Positions 45,339-55,960 are shown, numbered from the stretch's first letter. The stretch: DNA of 64,000 bases from Nocardia sp. XZ_19_385 (GCF_015355755.1 NZ_JACVEE010000004.1:1-64000), one strand, 5' to 3'. Notes: a model not told the origin generated them from the letters alone. Numbers and translations: made by a program.

Positions 45339-46652
45339 ATGAGCGAACCCACCTCCCTGCCAGACTGGAGCTTCGAGACCAAGCAGGTCCACGTCGGGCA
45401 GGTCCCCGACACCAACACGCAGGCCCGCGCCCTGCCGATCTACCAGACCACCTCCTACACCTTCCGGGACACCGGCCACGCGGCGGCGTTGTTCGGGCTG
45501 GCCGAGCCGGGCAACATCTACACCCGCATCGGCAATCCGACGCAGGACGCGGTGGAACAGCGGATCGCGGCGCTCGAGGGTGGTGTGGCCGCGCTGCTGC
45601 TGGCCTCGGGCCAGGCGGCCGAGACCTACGCGATCCTGAACATCGCCGGCGCGGGCGACCACATCGTGTCCAGCCCGCGGCTGTACGGCGGCACCTACAA
45701 CCTCTTCCACTACACGCTGCCGAGACTGGGCATCGAGGTGTCCTTCGTCGAGGACCCCGACGATCTGGCGCAGTGGCGTGCGGCGATCCAGCCGAACACC
45801 AAGGCGTTCTACGGCGAGACCATCTCGAATCCGCAGAACCACATCTTCGACATCCCGGGCATCGCGGAGATCGCGCACACCGCCGGGCTGCCGCTGATCG
45901 TCGACAACACCGTCGCCACCCCGTATCTGATCCAGCCGCTCGCGCACGGCGCCGACATCGTCGTGCATTCGGCGACTAAATACCTCGGCGGCCACGGTGC
46001 GGCGATCGCGGGCGTCATCGTCGACGGCGGCACCTTCGATTGGACTGTGCGCGAGGGCGATTCGCCGCGATTCCCCGGCTTCGTCGAGCCCGACCCCAGC
46101 TACCACGGCGTGGTGTACGCAGACCTGGGCGCGCCCGCCTACGCACTGAAGGCCCGCGTCCAACTGCTGCGTGACCTGGGCGCGGCCATCGCCCCGTTCA
46201 ACGCCTTCCTGATCAGCCAGGGCCTGGAGACGCTGAGCCTGCGGGTGGAGCGCCACGTCAGCAACGCGCAGGCGGTCGCGAAGTTCCTATCCGAGCGCCC
46301 GGAGGTCACCTCCGTCTCCTATGCGGGCCTGCCCACCTCACCATGGCACGAACGCGGAAAGCAGTTGGCGCCCAAGGGCGCCGGCGCCGTCATCGGCTTC
46401 GAACTGGCGGGCGGCATCGACGCGGGCAAGAAGTTCGTCGACGCGCTCACCCTGCACAGCCACGTCGCCAACATCGGCGATGTCCGGTCCCTGGTCATCC
46501 ACCCCGCCTCCACCACCCACTCCCAGCTCACCCCGGAGGAGCAACTCGCCTCCGGCGTCACCCCGGGCCTGGTCCGGCTGGCAGTCGGCATCGAAGGGAT
46601 CGACGATATCCTCGCCGACCTGCGCACCGGATTCGCCGCCGCGGCGCTGTAA
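45339..46652 (+). CDS. metY: O-acetylhomoserine sulfhydrylase
   Basis: Makes homocysteine from O-acetylhomoserine and sulfide with PLP. The 437 residues match MetY: ETKQVHVGQVPDTNTQARALPIYQTTSY at the start, YTRIGNPTQDAVEQRIAALEGG, the PLP Lys in HSATKYLGGHG, and HPASTTHSQLT near the C-terminus. The 68-nt leader is too short for a full SAM-type riboswitch and none was seen. Its TAA is directly followed by the stop of the convergent MBL gene. No metX is adjacent. Confidence 0.96.
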   Translation: MSEPTSLPDWSFETKQVHVGQVPDTNTQARALPIYQTTSYTFRDTGHAAALFGLAEPGNIYTRIGNPTQDAVEQRIAALEGGVAALLLASGQAAETYAILNIAGAGDHIVSSPRLYGGTYNLFHYTLPRLGIEVSFVEDPDDLAQWRAAIQPNTKAFYGETISNPQNHIFDIPGIAEIAHTAGLPLIVDNTVATPYLIQPLAHGADIVVHSATKYLGGHGAAIAGVIVDGGTFDWTVREGDSPRFPGFVEPDPSYHGVVYADLGAPAYALKARVQLLRDLGAAIAPFNAFLISQGLETLSLRVERHVSNAQAVAKFLSERPEVTSVSYAGLPTSPWHERGKQLAPKGAGAVIGFELAGGIDAGKKFVDALTLHSHVANIGDVRSLVIHPASTTHSQLTPEEQLASGVTPGLVRLAVGIEGIDDILADLRTGFAAAAL

Positions 46653-47465
46653 TCAGGTCAGGTGATCGAAATCGCCACGTACCCAGCCGATATAGCGCTC
46701 CGCTGACCGGCGGACGGTGGCGCGAGCATCACCGTCGACGGTTTTGCCGAAATTGTCGTAGAGGCGGTCGAATTCGAATTCCTCGACCGCCTTGGTGACT
46801 CGTTCGACGACGGCGGGGGAGAGCGGGATCCGGTTGGGGTAGCTGCGCATGAAGGCGACGGACTTGCGGTCCGGGTTGGCTTGGACGGTATCCGCGCTGA
46901 ACAGCACGCCCCGGCCCTCGGCTCCGGCGGCCCAGTGCAGGACCGCGCTGCCGGGAAAGTGCCCGCCCAGCTGGCGCAGGGTGACGCCCGGCAGCAGGTC
47001 GACCTGACCGGACCACGGCCTAATCATCTTGTCCGGGCGCGCGATCCACTCCAGGTCGGGCTCGGCGACCAGCACCGGCACGCCGCCGAGTGCCCGGCTC
47101 CACTCCACCTGCACGCCGTAGTGGTGCGGATGACTCGGCACGATCGCGACGACCTCGCCGAGTTCGAGGACGAGGCGGGCCGCGTCGGCGTCGACATAGC
47201 CGGTGACATCCCACAGCACGTTCCCCGCCGGGGTGCGCAGCAGATGCGATTCCTGCCCGATCCCGAACTCCGGTTCGACCGTCAGGCCGAACAGGTCCGG
47301 CTCCAGTTCCCGCAGCGCGACCTTGTGCCCTTGCGCCGCAAGCTCTTCGAGCGTGATCCACTGCTGGCCGGCGGCGGGCACCCACTGTCGTTCGTCGGCG
47401 CAGATGCGGCACACCTGTGCCGCGGCATCGTGTTCGACCGCGCAGGTCCGGCAGATCTTCCACAT
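46653..47465 (-). CDS. MBL-fold hydrolase with N-terminal zinc ribbon
   Basis: 270 residues from the ATG preceded by GGAGGTG; seven upstream residues are open but lack an RBS. The N-terminus holds a four-Cys zinc ribbon (CRTC, then CRIC after ten residues). The MBL fold follows with a HPHHYG motif in place of the usual HxHxDH, ADTV for the bridging Asp position, and GGHFPGSAVLH for the third His. The sequence DVTGYVDADAARLVLELGEV is shared with hydroxyacylglutathione-hydrolase-like proteins. The metal site may be altered because the HxHxDH Asp is not visible. Substrate unknown. Confidence 0.82.
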   Translation of the reverse strand: MWKICRTCAVEHDAAAQVCRICADERQWVPAAGQQWITLEELAAQGHKVALRELEPDLFGLTVEPEFGIGQESHLLRTPAGNVLWDVTGYVDADAARLVLELGEVVAIVPSHPHHYGVQVEWSRALGGVPVLVAEPDLEWIARPDKMIRPWSGQVDLLPGVTLRQLGGHFPGSAVLHWAAGAEGRGVLFSADTVQANPDRKSVAFMRSYPNRIPLSPAVVERVTKAVEEFEFDRLYDNFGKTVDGDARATVRRSAERYIGWVRGDFDHLT

Positions 47466-47513
47466 AGTCACCTCCACGTTGTACACGCGGGCCCGAACTC
47501 GGCGCAGCGAAAC

Positions 47514-48488
47514 CTACAGTTGCGCCGTGGGCTCCAGCACCTGGCTGCGCAGATAGCCGAGGATGTCGGCGCGTGCGGCCGCGGCCGCGGGGACCAGTCT
47601 CGGCATGCTGAGGAAGGCGTGCGTCGCCTCGGGATAGCGGGTCAGCGTCACCTCGACGCCTGCCGCCCGGAGCCGGTCGGCGTAGGCCGGTGACTGGTCC
47701 TCCAAGGTGTCCAGCCCCGCAGACGCGATGAAGGCCGGAGCGAGCCCCGAGAGATTCGCGTGATGCAGTGGGGACATCGAACGCGGGTCGAATCCAGTTG
47801 GCAGCGTAAGACGTTGCACCGCACGGCAATTGCCCGGAGTCGCGGTCGGCGCGTCCGCGTTCTCGGTGAACGAGGGATACCGGAACACCTGCTCGGTCCA
47901 GTCGAGCTGGGGATTGATCAAAACCTGTGCGCGAACGTGGATGTCGAGGTCATTCGCGTTGATCGCCGTGAGAGCGGCGAGCGTGGCCCCGGCGCTGGAG
48001 CCGAGTACGACGAGCCGGCGCAGATCGGCCCCCCACTGCCCGGCCTGTTCGACCAGGCGTGACACCGCGTCGTAGGCGTCGGCGACCTGCGCGGGCGCGG
48101 GGTGCTCGGGCGCCAGCCGGTAGTCGACCGAGGCGACCACGGCGGGCAGGTTCGCCGCCAGATGGCTGAGCAGCCAATCGTCCTGGGCCGGTGTGCCGCT
48201 GATGAACCCGCCGCCGTGGAACGCGACGATCAGCGGCAGCGTCGAACCAGCCTGGACGGGTTGGTACAGCCGGACGTTCAGCTCCCGCCCCGGCAGGTCG
48301 AGGGCGTGCGTGCTGATGCGCGCGCCGCGGTCGAGCTTGCCGAGAACGAACTTGCCGAGCGCGGAATCGAGCTTGCGGTCCTGCGCTTCGCGGAGTTCGA
48401 TGGCCTGCTCCGGTGTGAGCGAATCCCAGTCCACCTTCGGTGAGACCTTGGCCAGCAGCCGCATTCGCGGCGGGATTGTGCCTCGCAT
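47514..48488 (-). CDS. HSL-family alpha/beta hydrolase (esterase/lipase)
   Basis: 324 residues. Hormone-sensitive-lipase family signs are FHGGGFISGT (oxyanion hole), DYRLAPEHPAP, the nucleophile in VLGSSAGATLA, and distal catalytic Asp and His in SAGLDTLEDQ and YPEATHAF. No signal peptide, so cytosolic. It hydrolyses short-to-medium acyl esters; the substrate is not known. It forms a same-strand pair with another HSL esterase starting upstream, 28 nt apart, divergent from a PucR-type regulator. Confidence 0.93.
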   Translation of the reverse strand: MRGTIPPRMRLLAKVSPKVDWDSLTPEQAIELREAQDRKLDSALGKFVLGKLDRGARISTHALDLPGRELNVRLYQPVQAGSTLPLIVAFHGGGFISGTPAQDDWLLSHLAANLPAVVASVDYRLAPEHPAPAQVADAYDAVSRLVEQAGQWGADLRRLVVLGSSAGATLAALTAINANDLDIHVRAQVLINPQLDWTEQVFRYPSFTENADAPTATPGNCRAVQRLTLPTGFDPRSMSPLHHANLSGLAPAFIASAGLDTLEDQSPAYADRLRAAGVEVTLTRYPEATHAFLSMPRLVPAAAAARADILGYLRSQVLEPTAQL

Positions 48489-48516
48489 GATGTGCCTTTC
48501 GAGCTATGAAGTCAGG

Positions 48517-49407
48517 TCAGGTCAGGGCGCGGCGCAGGACCGCGCCCAGTTCGGCGTTCTGCCGTTGGGAGATCTCGGCGGAGAGGATCACGTGCGATCC
48601 GTGGAAAGTGCCGGGCCACTGGTGCATTTCGACCGGCACGCCCGCCCGCAGCAGGCGCAGCGCGTACTCGATGCCTTCGTCCCGGTTCGGGCAGAACTCA
48701 GCGGTGGCGATGTAGGCGGGTGGCAGGCCGGACAGGTCGGTGGCCCGTGCCACGGCGGCATACGGTGTGGCCGGAGTGTCACCCAAGTAGTGCGCCCACA
48801 TCTGGCTGACCTTGCCGCGGGTCACGAACGGCGTATCGGTGAAATTGGTTGCCGACCAGGATATTTGGCGGTCGTCCAGGCCGGGCTGGTGCAGCAGCTG
48901 GAAGCGGATCGGCGCGCTCTGCTCATCGCGCACCCGCAGCGCCACCGCGGCCGCGATGCCCGCCCCGGAACTGTGCCCGCCGATCGCGATGCGCGCCGGA
49001 TCCAGGCCCAGTTCGTCCGCGTGCTCGGCCACCCACAGCACCGTCGCGTAGACATCGTCGTGCGCGGCGGGAAACGGGTTCTCCGGGGCCAGCCGATACG
49101 CCACCGAGATGACCGTCGCACCGGAATTCCGGGCCAGCGTGGCGGCCCAGGGCTGCTCGGTATCCAGATCGCCCATGACGAAGCCGCCGCCGTGCAGCCA
49201 CACGATGGCTCCGTTGGCGTCCTGGGGCCGATAGATCCGGATCGGCACCTCGGGCTCGCCCGGCACCATGCGTTCCTCGATGTCCAGGCCGGTGGTGTCG
49301 ACCGGGATCGAGGCGGTCAGCTCGGCGAGTATTTTGCGCGAGGCGGGCGGGTCGGACAGGTCCGCGGGCGGGAACAGCGCGGTGAACGGTTCGAGTTCGG
49401 GATCCAT
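48517..49407 (-). CDS. HSL-family alpha/beta hydrolase (esterase/lipase), second copy
   Basis: 296 residues from the ATG giving MDPELEPFTALF; 12 upstream residues are open but not family-like. WLHGGGFVMGD is the oxyanion motif, AYRLAPENPFPA follows, GGHSSGAGIAA holds the nucleophile Ser, and ATAEFCPNRDEG and QWPGTFHGSH supply Asp and His. It is about one-third identical in layout to its neighbour but clearly diverged, so an old duplication or a family pair. First gene of the esterase operon. Confidence 0.92.
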   Translation of the reverse strand: MDPELEPFTALFPPADLSDPPASRKILAELTASIPVDTTGLDIEERMVPGEPEVPIRIYRPQDANGAIVWLHGGGFVMGDLDTEQPWAATLARNSGATVISVAYRLAPENPFPAAHDDVYATVLWVAEHADELGLDPARIAIGGHSSGAGIAAAVALRVRDEQSAPIRFQLLHQPGLDDRQISWSATNFTDTPFVTRGKVSQMWAHYLGDTPATPYAAVARATDLSGLPPAYIATAEFCPNRDEGIEYALRLLRAGVPVEMHQWPGTFHGSHVILSAEISQRQNAELGAVLRRALT

Positions 49408-49502
49408 GACACCAATCGTCGCGGCCCGCGCTCCCGGGGTCATCCGCCATTCGTCGCGCGATCCGGCCTCGCCGCGCGACGATCGCCGCGTACCGTCGAA
49501 GC

Positions 49503-50537
49503 GTGGATGCGTTGATCGTGCGGCTGTCGCAATTGGATACCGAGGCCGAGGGCGCGCTGCGCGTCGTGGCGTTCTACGACACCCTGCTGCGCCGGCGGGT
49601 GGATCTCCCAGCGCTCGCGCGGGCCTCGGCCAATCTGGCCGAATGCGTGGCAGGCATCAGATTGGACGGCACCGGGCGCGTGATCCGATTCGCCCCCGAC
49701 GGCCGGGAGGTCGCCAGCCCACCACCGGTCGCGTCGTTGACGCTGCCGATCACGCTGGACGAGGAGGAGATCGGCAGCGTGTGGCTGGAACGCACCGGCT
49801 CGTCCCGCGCCCTGGACGAACTGCTGCTGGACCGGCTCGCCATCACCACCGCCGCGGTGGTCGAGCGCTACGGCCCGGCCCGCACCACGATGGCCGACCC
49901 CGCCCTGGTGGAACTGGTGATCAGCGCCGGCACCGATGCGGCGGCCAGGGATAGAGCATTGCGGCTCTTGGGTTTTCCGGCCGACCTGCCGGTGCGCGTC
50001 ATCGCGTTGCGGTCGCAGCTTCCGCTCGACCGCATCGGCAGTCTGATCTGCCCGGCCCGCCCGGTCAAGGCCGCGACGGTCGGCGACGTGGGCGTCGTCC
50101 TCGCCGCCACGCTCGACGCCACCAAATTCCCGGACGGCGTCAGCGCGGGCATCGGCAGCTCCGAGAGCCCCGAAAGCTCCTGGTATGAAGCCCGTACCGC
50201 GCTCCGCTTCAGCACCACCCGCCAGCCGATCGTGCACTACGACAGCCTGGGCGTGCTGGCATTGCTCGCGCAGGTGCCCGGAGAAGCCGTGCGCGACAAC
50301 GCCGATGTCGGCGCGATCGCCGCAATCGCAGACAGCTCGGACGATCTCGACACCCTGGAGGTCTACTGCGGCACCGGGTCGCTGCGCCGCGCCGCCGACC
50401 TGCTGCATCTGCACCACAGCAGCGTCGCCCGCCGCCTGGAGCAGCTCGGTAAGACGCTGGGCTTCGAGCTCACGGAGCCCGGCGGGTTGCTGCGCGCCCG
50501 GCTCGCCCTGACCGCCTGGCGGCTGCTGCACAACTGA
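49503..50537 (+). CDS. PucR/CdaR-type regulator of the esterase pair
   Basis: 344 residues from a GTG. The C-terminal HTH is the PucR type: DDLDTLEVYCGTGSLRRAADLLHLHHSSVARRLEQLGKTLGFELTEP. The middle has a GGDEF-like vestige (PVRVIALRSQLPLDR, VGVVLAATLDATKFP). The N-terminal 130 residues are a GAF-like domain (VAGIRLDGTGRVIRFAP, TLDEEEIGSVWLER). It is divergent from the two esterases and probably controls them. The ligand is unknown. Confidence 0.86.
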   Translation: MDALIVRLSQLDTEAEGALRVVAFYDTLLRRRVDLPALARASANLAECVAGIRLDGTGRVIRFAPDGREVASPPPVASLTLPITLDEEEIGSVWLERTGSSRALDELLLDRLAITTAAVVERYGPARTTMADPALVELVISAGTDAAARDRALRLLGFPADLPVRVIALRSQLPLDRIGSLICPARPVKAATVGDVGVVLAATLDATKFPDGVSAGIGSSESPESSWYEARTALRFSTTRQPIVHYDSLGVLALLAQVPGEAVRDNADVGAIAAIADSSDDLDTLEVYCGTGSLRRAADLLHLHHSSVARRLEQLGKTLGFELTEPGGLLRARLALTAWRLLHN

Positions 50538-50803
50538 GGCAGATTGCCATGAGTGCGCTTCCTGGTGGCGACGACACTGTCGGCGGAGCGGCCCAGGTAC
50601 CGCTCAATGGGCAATAACGCGTTCTAGATTGACGACGGTTGGCAACTCTGGTTCTCTTGTGAAACCGCCATTTATGCTGAAGCATCGCAAAGGTGTTCCT
50701 GCTCCAAATGGTTGGAACATGTAGCAGTGCAGGCTCTTTCATGAGGCGAACAGCCGATCCCTCGCCGTGAATTAGCTCAGGGGTGCAACGGGAGGGTCCG
50801 CCG

Positions 50804-51498
<695 letters not shown>

Positions 51499-51502
<4 letters not shown>

Positions 51503-53994
51503 CGCCGCTGCTCGATCGCTGGAAACTGTTCAGCCTGCGCGAATTTCGGATGCACCGGGGCCGCACCCTCGCCTCGATGACGGTCATGGCGGTCTCGGCC
51601 GCGTTCCTGGTCGCGGTGTTCGGCATCTTCGGATCCCTCACCAGTTCGGTGCACCAGCTGGTCGACGGCCTGGCCGGGGAAGCGACGCTGGAGGTCTCCG
51701 GCGTCACCGACGCGGGCTTCCCGGCGGCCATCCAGGCCGAGGTGAAAGCGGTGCCGGGCGTCGCGCACGCGGTACCGATGTCGCGGGCGAAGGTGCCCAG
51801 TTCGGCCGGGTCCATGCTGGTGCTGGGTACCGACGCCACCGCGAGCGTGCTGAAGAGCGACCTGCAGGATGCGGTCGAGCAGCGGCACATCACGGCGTTG
51901 GCCGCGACCGAGAAGGGCGTACTGGTCGGCCCCGGCGTCGGGGTCCCGGTCGGTGCGCGCATGCGCCTCGGCGGCTGGGAGGTCACGGTCGCGGGCGTGC
52001 TGTCGGGGGAGCGGCTGGAGCGGCTGAACGAGGGGCACTATGTGCTGGCTTCGCTGCCGCTCGCCCAGTTCGTCACCGGGCGCACCGACCGGATCGATTC
52101 CGTACTGATCGTGCCGCAGCCCGGTGTGGATGTGGCGGCGTTGCGGACGGCCGTCGACGGTGTGGTGGCCGGGCGGGCGCTGGTCGCCGAACCCAGCCTG
52201 CGCGCCGTGCAGACCGGCGGCGGCGTTCGCATGATGCAGTACATGACGCTGATGGGTGCGGCGCTGGCCTTCATCGTGGCCGCGTTCCTCATCTATACCG
52301 CGATGGGTATGGCTATCGTGCAACGGCGGCAGACGATTTCGATGCTGCGCGCGATCGGCGGGCGACGGTCGACGATCGTCGCCGACCTGCTGGTGGAAGC
52401 GGCGGTGATCGGTGTGATCGGCGGCGCCGTCGGCGCGCTGCTGGGAATCGTCATGGGGCGCATCGCGATCGGTACGCTGCCCGTGGCGCTGATGCAGTCA
52501 ATGGAAGCGCGCATGGTGTATTCGCTTCCGCTGTATGCGATTCCGATCGCCATTGCGGCTGCCGCGGTCACCAGCATGGCGGCCTCGGCGGTGGCGGCAC
52601 ACCAGGTATACAAGGTGTCGCCGGTCGAAGCGCTGGCACCGGTCGGCGCCGGCGCGAGCGATCAGGTGCCGACGTGGCTGCGCCTCGGCGCGGCGGGCGG
52701 TGCCCTGTTCAACAGCATCGCCGCAATTGTCTTGGTGCGCATGCACCTCGGGGCGTTCCTCTGGTCGGGGCTGGCGCTGAGCCTGTTCTTCGGCGCGGGC
52801 CTGATGGCGTGTTTCGCGGCCGCCGGGCCCCTGGTCGCCGCGACCGCCCTGGTCGCGCGCGCTTTCGGCCGGGCGGGCGAATTGGCTGCTGCGACACTGG
52901 AACGCGCGCCGCGGCGAGTGTGGGCCACCATGATGACGGTGTTCCTGGCGGTTGCCATCACGGTCACCACCACTGGCGCCAACAACGACCTGCTCGGCTC
53001 GATGCGCGGTTCGATGGGCTCGGTTGCCGAGGTAGACGTCTGGGTGTCATCGCACCCGCCCGACCAATTCCCTACGGGACCAGCACTTCCCGCGCGACTA
53101 CCCGCCGCGATCACCGCGCTTCCGCAGGTCGAGCAGGTCGCCGAAGCGCAGGTCGCCTACGCGACTCTCGGCGCTCACAAGGTGATGCTGTACGGCATGG
53201 CGGCCGGCGCGGTCCACCCGCTCGCCGACGGATTGACGCCCGAACAGCGGGCAGCACTGGTCTCCGGTCGGGGAGTGGCGCTCTCGCGCGATATGGCCCG
53301 CACCCTCGACGTCGACACCGGCGACGCGCTCACCATCCAGACCCCGCGCGGGCCGCAACAGACCACGGTGCTCGGTGTGGTCTCGTACTTCTCGGCCCTC
53401 ACCGGCACCATCGGTATGGGACTGGACCAGATGCGCGAATGGTTCGATCGGCCGGGCGCGACCCTGCTGCAGGTCGAGGCCAAGCCGGGCGCTGACCCCA
53501 AGCAGTTGCTGGAAACCGTCCGCGGGCTGGCGCCGGACGCCCAAGTCTACTCCGGCGCAGCAGCTTTGGCCGCTGTCGAAGACTCCGCCAAACAGGGCAT
53601 GGCGGTCTCGACCGCGATGTGGGTGATCGTCGTCCTGATCGCCGCGATCGCCCTGCTGAACACGCTGACGCTGTCGGTGCTGGAGCGCCGCCGCGAGATC
53701 GGGGTGCTGCGGGCCATGGGTTCCAGCCGCCGAGTCACCCTGCGCATGGTGCTCGCCGAGGCGGCGGGCATCGGAATCGTCGGCGGCGTCCTCGGTTTGG
53801 GATTCGGTCTGGCCAGTCAGTACTTCTTCGACAGCATCACCCCCAACATCATGAATGTCGAGGTGCCCTATCAACCGAGCCCGGCGGCACTAATGTTCGC
53901 CGCGGGGGCGGTGCTGCTGAGCCTGCTCGGCTCGATCCCGCCGGCGGTGCGCGCGGCCCGGCTCAACATCATCGACGCGGTCAGCGCCGACTGA
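51499..53994 (+). CDS. FtsX-like permease (MacB-type, two FtsX domains)
   Basis: 831 residues with about ten TM helices arranged as two copies of TM - periplasmic domain - three TM. FtsX signatures are FLVAVFGIFGSL then QRRQTISMLRAIGGRRSTIVADLLVEA in the first half, and LNTLTLSVLERRREIGVLRAMGSSRRVTLRMVLAEAAGIG in the second. The two extracytoplasmic domains (about 60-240 and 505-680) share GxLSGE-type folds. It works with the ATPase upstream, perhaps exporting or pulling lipids or peptides at the cell envelope. Confidence 0.94.
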
Positions 53995-54005
53995 ATCACC
54001 AAGGC

Positions 54006-54869
54006 TCACATCCCTTTCTGAAATCGCGTACTGCGCCCGTTGTCGACGGCCTCGGGGGCGAGGCTGTCCACAAGCGCGGAGATCCGGCCCAGCAGCGGAG
54101 CGATGCGCCGCGGCCGATCGATGATGGCGTCACAGATCGCCTGTGCGCCCTGCTCGGGCGTCAGTCCGCGGTCACGGTAGATCGGGTTCGAGGCCGTCAT
54201 CGCGGTCTGGACCAGCGGCATATAGACCGAGCTGAAACGGATGTTCTCCGTGAGTGTTTCGGCCTGCAGCGTCGCGGTGAGCGAATCCAGCGCCGCCTTG
54301 GAGGCAATGTAAGCGCCGTACCCGGGACCACCGAAAAGATTCGCCACCGACAGCACGCTGACGACCTGACCGCTGCGACGTTCCCGCATCCCGGGGAGCA
54401 GCGCCAACATGAGCCGGGTCGCCGCAAAGTAATTCAGCCGCATGGTGCGCTCGTAGTCGTGGAACCGCTCGTAGGACTCGTCGAGCCGACGGCGGATGGA
54501 CCGGCCCGCATTGTTGACCAGAATGTCCACGCCGCCGTGATCGGCCAGCACCTGCGCGGCCATCGCATCGAGTGCCTCGAAATCATTGAGATCGCAAGGA
54601 TATACGGCGGCCTTACCACCCAGACTCTCGATTTCGGCGGCCACCTCGCGTAGTTCCGATTCCCGCCGGGCGACCAGCGCGACGGTCGCCCCAGCCGCGC
54701 CGATCAGCACGGCCGCGGCCCGCCCGATCCCCGAGGAAGCGCCGGTGATCAGCACCGTTCGCCCCGCCACCCGATCCTCGAGGGTGTTCTTGCGCCGCAA
54801 CCTGGTCACACTCACCTGCGTGTCGAGTCCACGGGGGATCATCCGGCCCAGCTCGCGAATTCCATACAT
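54006..54869 (-). CDS. Short-chain dehydrogenase/reductase
   Basis: 287 residues. Classical SDR: TVLITGASSGIGRAAAVL, VALVARRESEL (two Arg suggest NADP), NNAGRS near residue 115, the catalytic Ser in SVLSVANLFGG and YIASK. The N-terminal 35 residues are an extension. A C-terminal PRRIAPLLGRIS segment is shared with mycobacterial SDRs of unknown substrate. It is divergent from a MarR regulator, with a palindrome between, and is probably repressed by it. Confidence 0.92.
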   Translation of the reverse strand: MYGIRELGRMIPRGLDTQVSVTRLRRKNTLEDRVAGRTVLITGASSGIGRAAAVLIGAAGATVALVARRESELREVAAEIESLGGKAAVYPCDLNDFEALDAMAAQVLADHGGVDILVNNAGRSIRRRLDESYERFHDYERTMRLNYFAATRLMLALLPGMRERRSGQVVSVLSVANLFGGPGYGAYIASKAALDSLTATLQAETLTENIRFSSVYMPLVQTAMTASNPIYRDRGLTPEQGAQAICDAIIDRPRRIAPLLGRISALVDSLAPEAVDNGRSTRFQKGM

Positions 54870-54883
54870 AGTGATGAATGCTA

Positions 54884-54895
54884 AGTTATATAACT
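54884..54895. promoter_or_regulatory. MarR operator-like palindrome between SDR and marR
   Basis: AGTTATATAACT is a perfect 12-bp palindrome, 19 nt before the marR start and 15 nt upstream of the divergent SDR start. It is flanked by a pair of TAGTGATG direct repeats (from about 54870 and 54896). AT-rich palindromes are typical of MarR sites. Confidence 0.6.
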
Positions 54896-54914
54896 AGTGA
54901 TGTAAATTGCTTCC

Positions 54915-55349
54915 ATGGACGCCGCCAGCCTGCACCTCATCGCCCGCCGCCTGCGCAGCATCGCCTTCACGGCCACCGGCAACACCGGCGCCTACCGCTT
55001 CGCCCCCAGCGACTACGCCGTCATCGAAGATGTTGCGCTGCACCCAGATTCCTCGATCCGCGACATCACCCACCGCACCGCGATCGTGCAGAGCCTGGTC
55101 TCCCGGATCGTCGCCCGCTACCGCGACGATGGCATCCTCAGCACCGCCCCCGACCCTGCCGACGGTCGACGAGTCCTGGTCTCCGTCAACCGGAAGGTCC
55201 AGGAGGACGTCTTCCGCGCCCGCGGCCGCGCTCCGATCGACGCGGCCCTCACCACCGAACTGCCCCAGTTGACGCCGGCGCAACAACAGCGGGTGGTCCA
55301 GCTGCTGGAGGAATTGGGGAGCCTGCTGCGCGCCGCGCCGGAACGCTGA
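54915..55349 (+). CDS. MarR-family regulator
   Basis: 144 residues. The winged helix has AVIEDVALHPDSSIRDITHRTAIVQSLVSRIVARYRDDGILS, and the wing is PADGRRVLVSVN. The dimer helices flank it. It starts 45 nt from the divergent SDR gene, with an AT-rich palindrome in between, so it probably controls that gene and itself. Confidence 0.88.
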   Translation: MDAASLHLIARRLRSIAFTATGNTGAYRFAPSDYAVIEDVALHPDSSIRDITHRTAIVQSLVSRIVARYRDDGILSTAPDPADGRRVLVSVNRKVQEDVFRARGRAPIDAALTTELPQLTPAQQQRVVQLLEELGSLLRAAPER

Positions 55350-55374
55350 CGACTCACCGTTCGCGGACATCGCC

Positions 55375-55860
55375 TCACGTCTCGACCGTCGGGCGCAGCC
55401 GCAGCGCCGATTCGACACCGAAGAACAGTTTCGCCATGCGATCGGTCCGGGAGAGGAGCGGGGCGATCGAGGCGGTGCTGACTACTTCGGGCTCGTTCGC
55501 ACGATAGGTGACGCCTTCATGGACGACCTCGGCGGTTCCGGCCGCGAGCACGTTCTTGAGCCAGTCGGGGTTGGTGCCGTAGGGTAGCAGGATGACGAAC
55601 TGGTCACCGGCTTCGGTGACGCCGATCGGCGTTTCGTAGGCCTTGCCGCTGGATCTGCCTATGTGCCGGATGACCGAAGCGGTCGCGCCGGGCTGCCCTG
55701 CGGTCTTCATGTTGTGCCGGTTGGTGAAGCGCCGGTTGAACCGGCGGACCGCCGTGAGCCCGGGGGCGAATCCCGTGCGGATCGATACCAGCACGAAAAG
55801 CACTCCCGCCAGGACCAAGCCCAGCGGCGCTCCGAGAACAACCAGAATCCAGATCCACAT
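55375..55860 (-). CDS. DUF385 family (F420-type) reductase-like protein
   Basis: 161 residues from the ATG giving MWIWILVVL; 17 more residues are open upstream but overlap operator boxes. One N-terminal TM helix anchors it. The deazaflavin/F420-dependent nitroreductase fold has RFTNRHNMKTAGQPGATASVIRHIGRSSGKAYETPIG and ILLPYGTNPDWLKNVLAAG. These enzymes use F420H2 to reduce quinones and nitro compounds in mycobacteria. Divergent from a TetR regulator, with four operator-like boxes between. Confidence 0.9.
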   Translation of the reverse strand: MWIWILVVLGAPLGLVLAGVLFVLVSIRTGFAPGLTAVRRFNRRFTNRHNMKTAGQPGATASVIRHIGRSSGKAYETPIGVTEAGDQFVILLPYGTNPDWLKNVLAAGTAEVVHEGVTYRANEPEVVSTASIAPLLSRTDRMAKLFFGVESALRLRPTVET

Positions 55861-55876
55861 GATCACACCTATCTCT

Positions 55877-55960
55877 CTTACGTTGTAAGTCTTATGTCGT
55901 AAGGGAAGCATTACAGCGTAAGGCTGTCAAGAGCGGGGATTCTTACCTCGTACGGTAAAG
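55877..55960. promoter_or_regulatory. Four 13-bp TetR operator-like boxes
   Basis: Boxes: CTTACGTTGTAAG at 55877-55889, CTTATGTCGTAAG at 55891-55903, ATTACAGCGTAAG at 55910-55922 and CTTACCTCGTACG at 55942-55954. The last is part of a larger TTACC...GGTAA dyad. Each box is an inverted repeat around a 3-nt centre. They fill the 110-nt gap between the divergent DUF385 and tetR genes. Confidence 0.75.
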
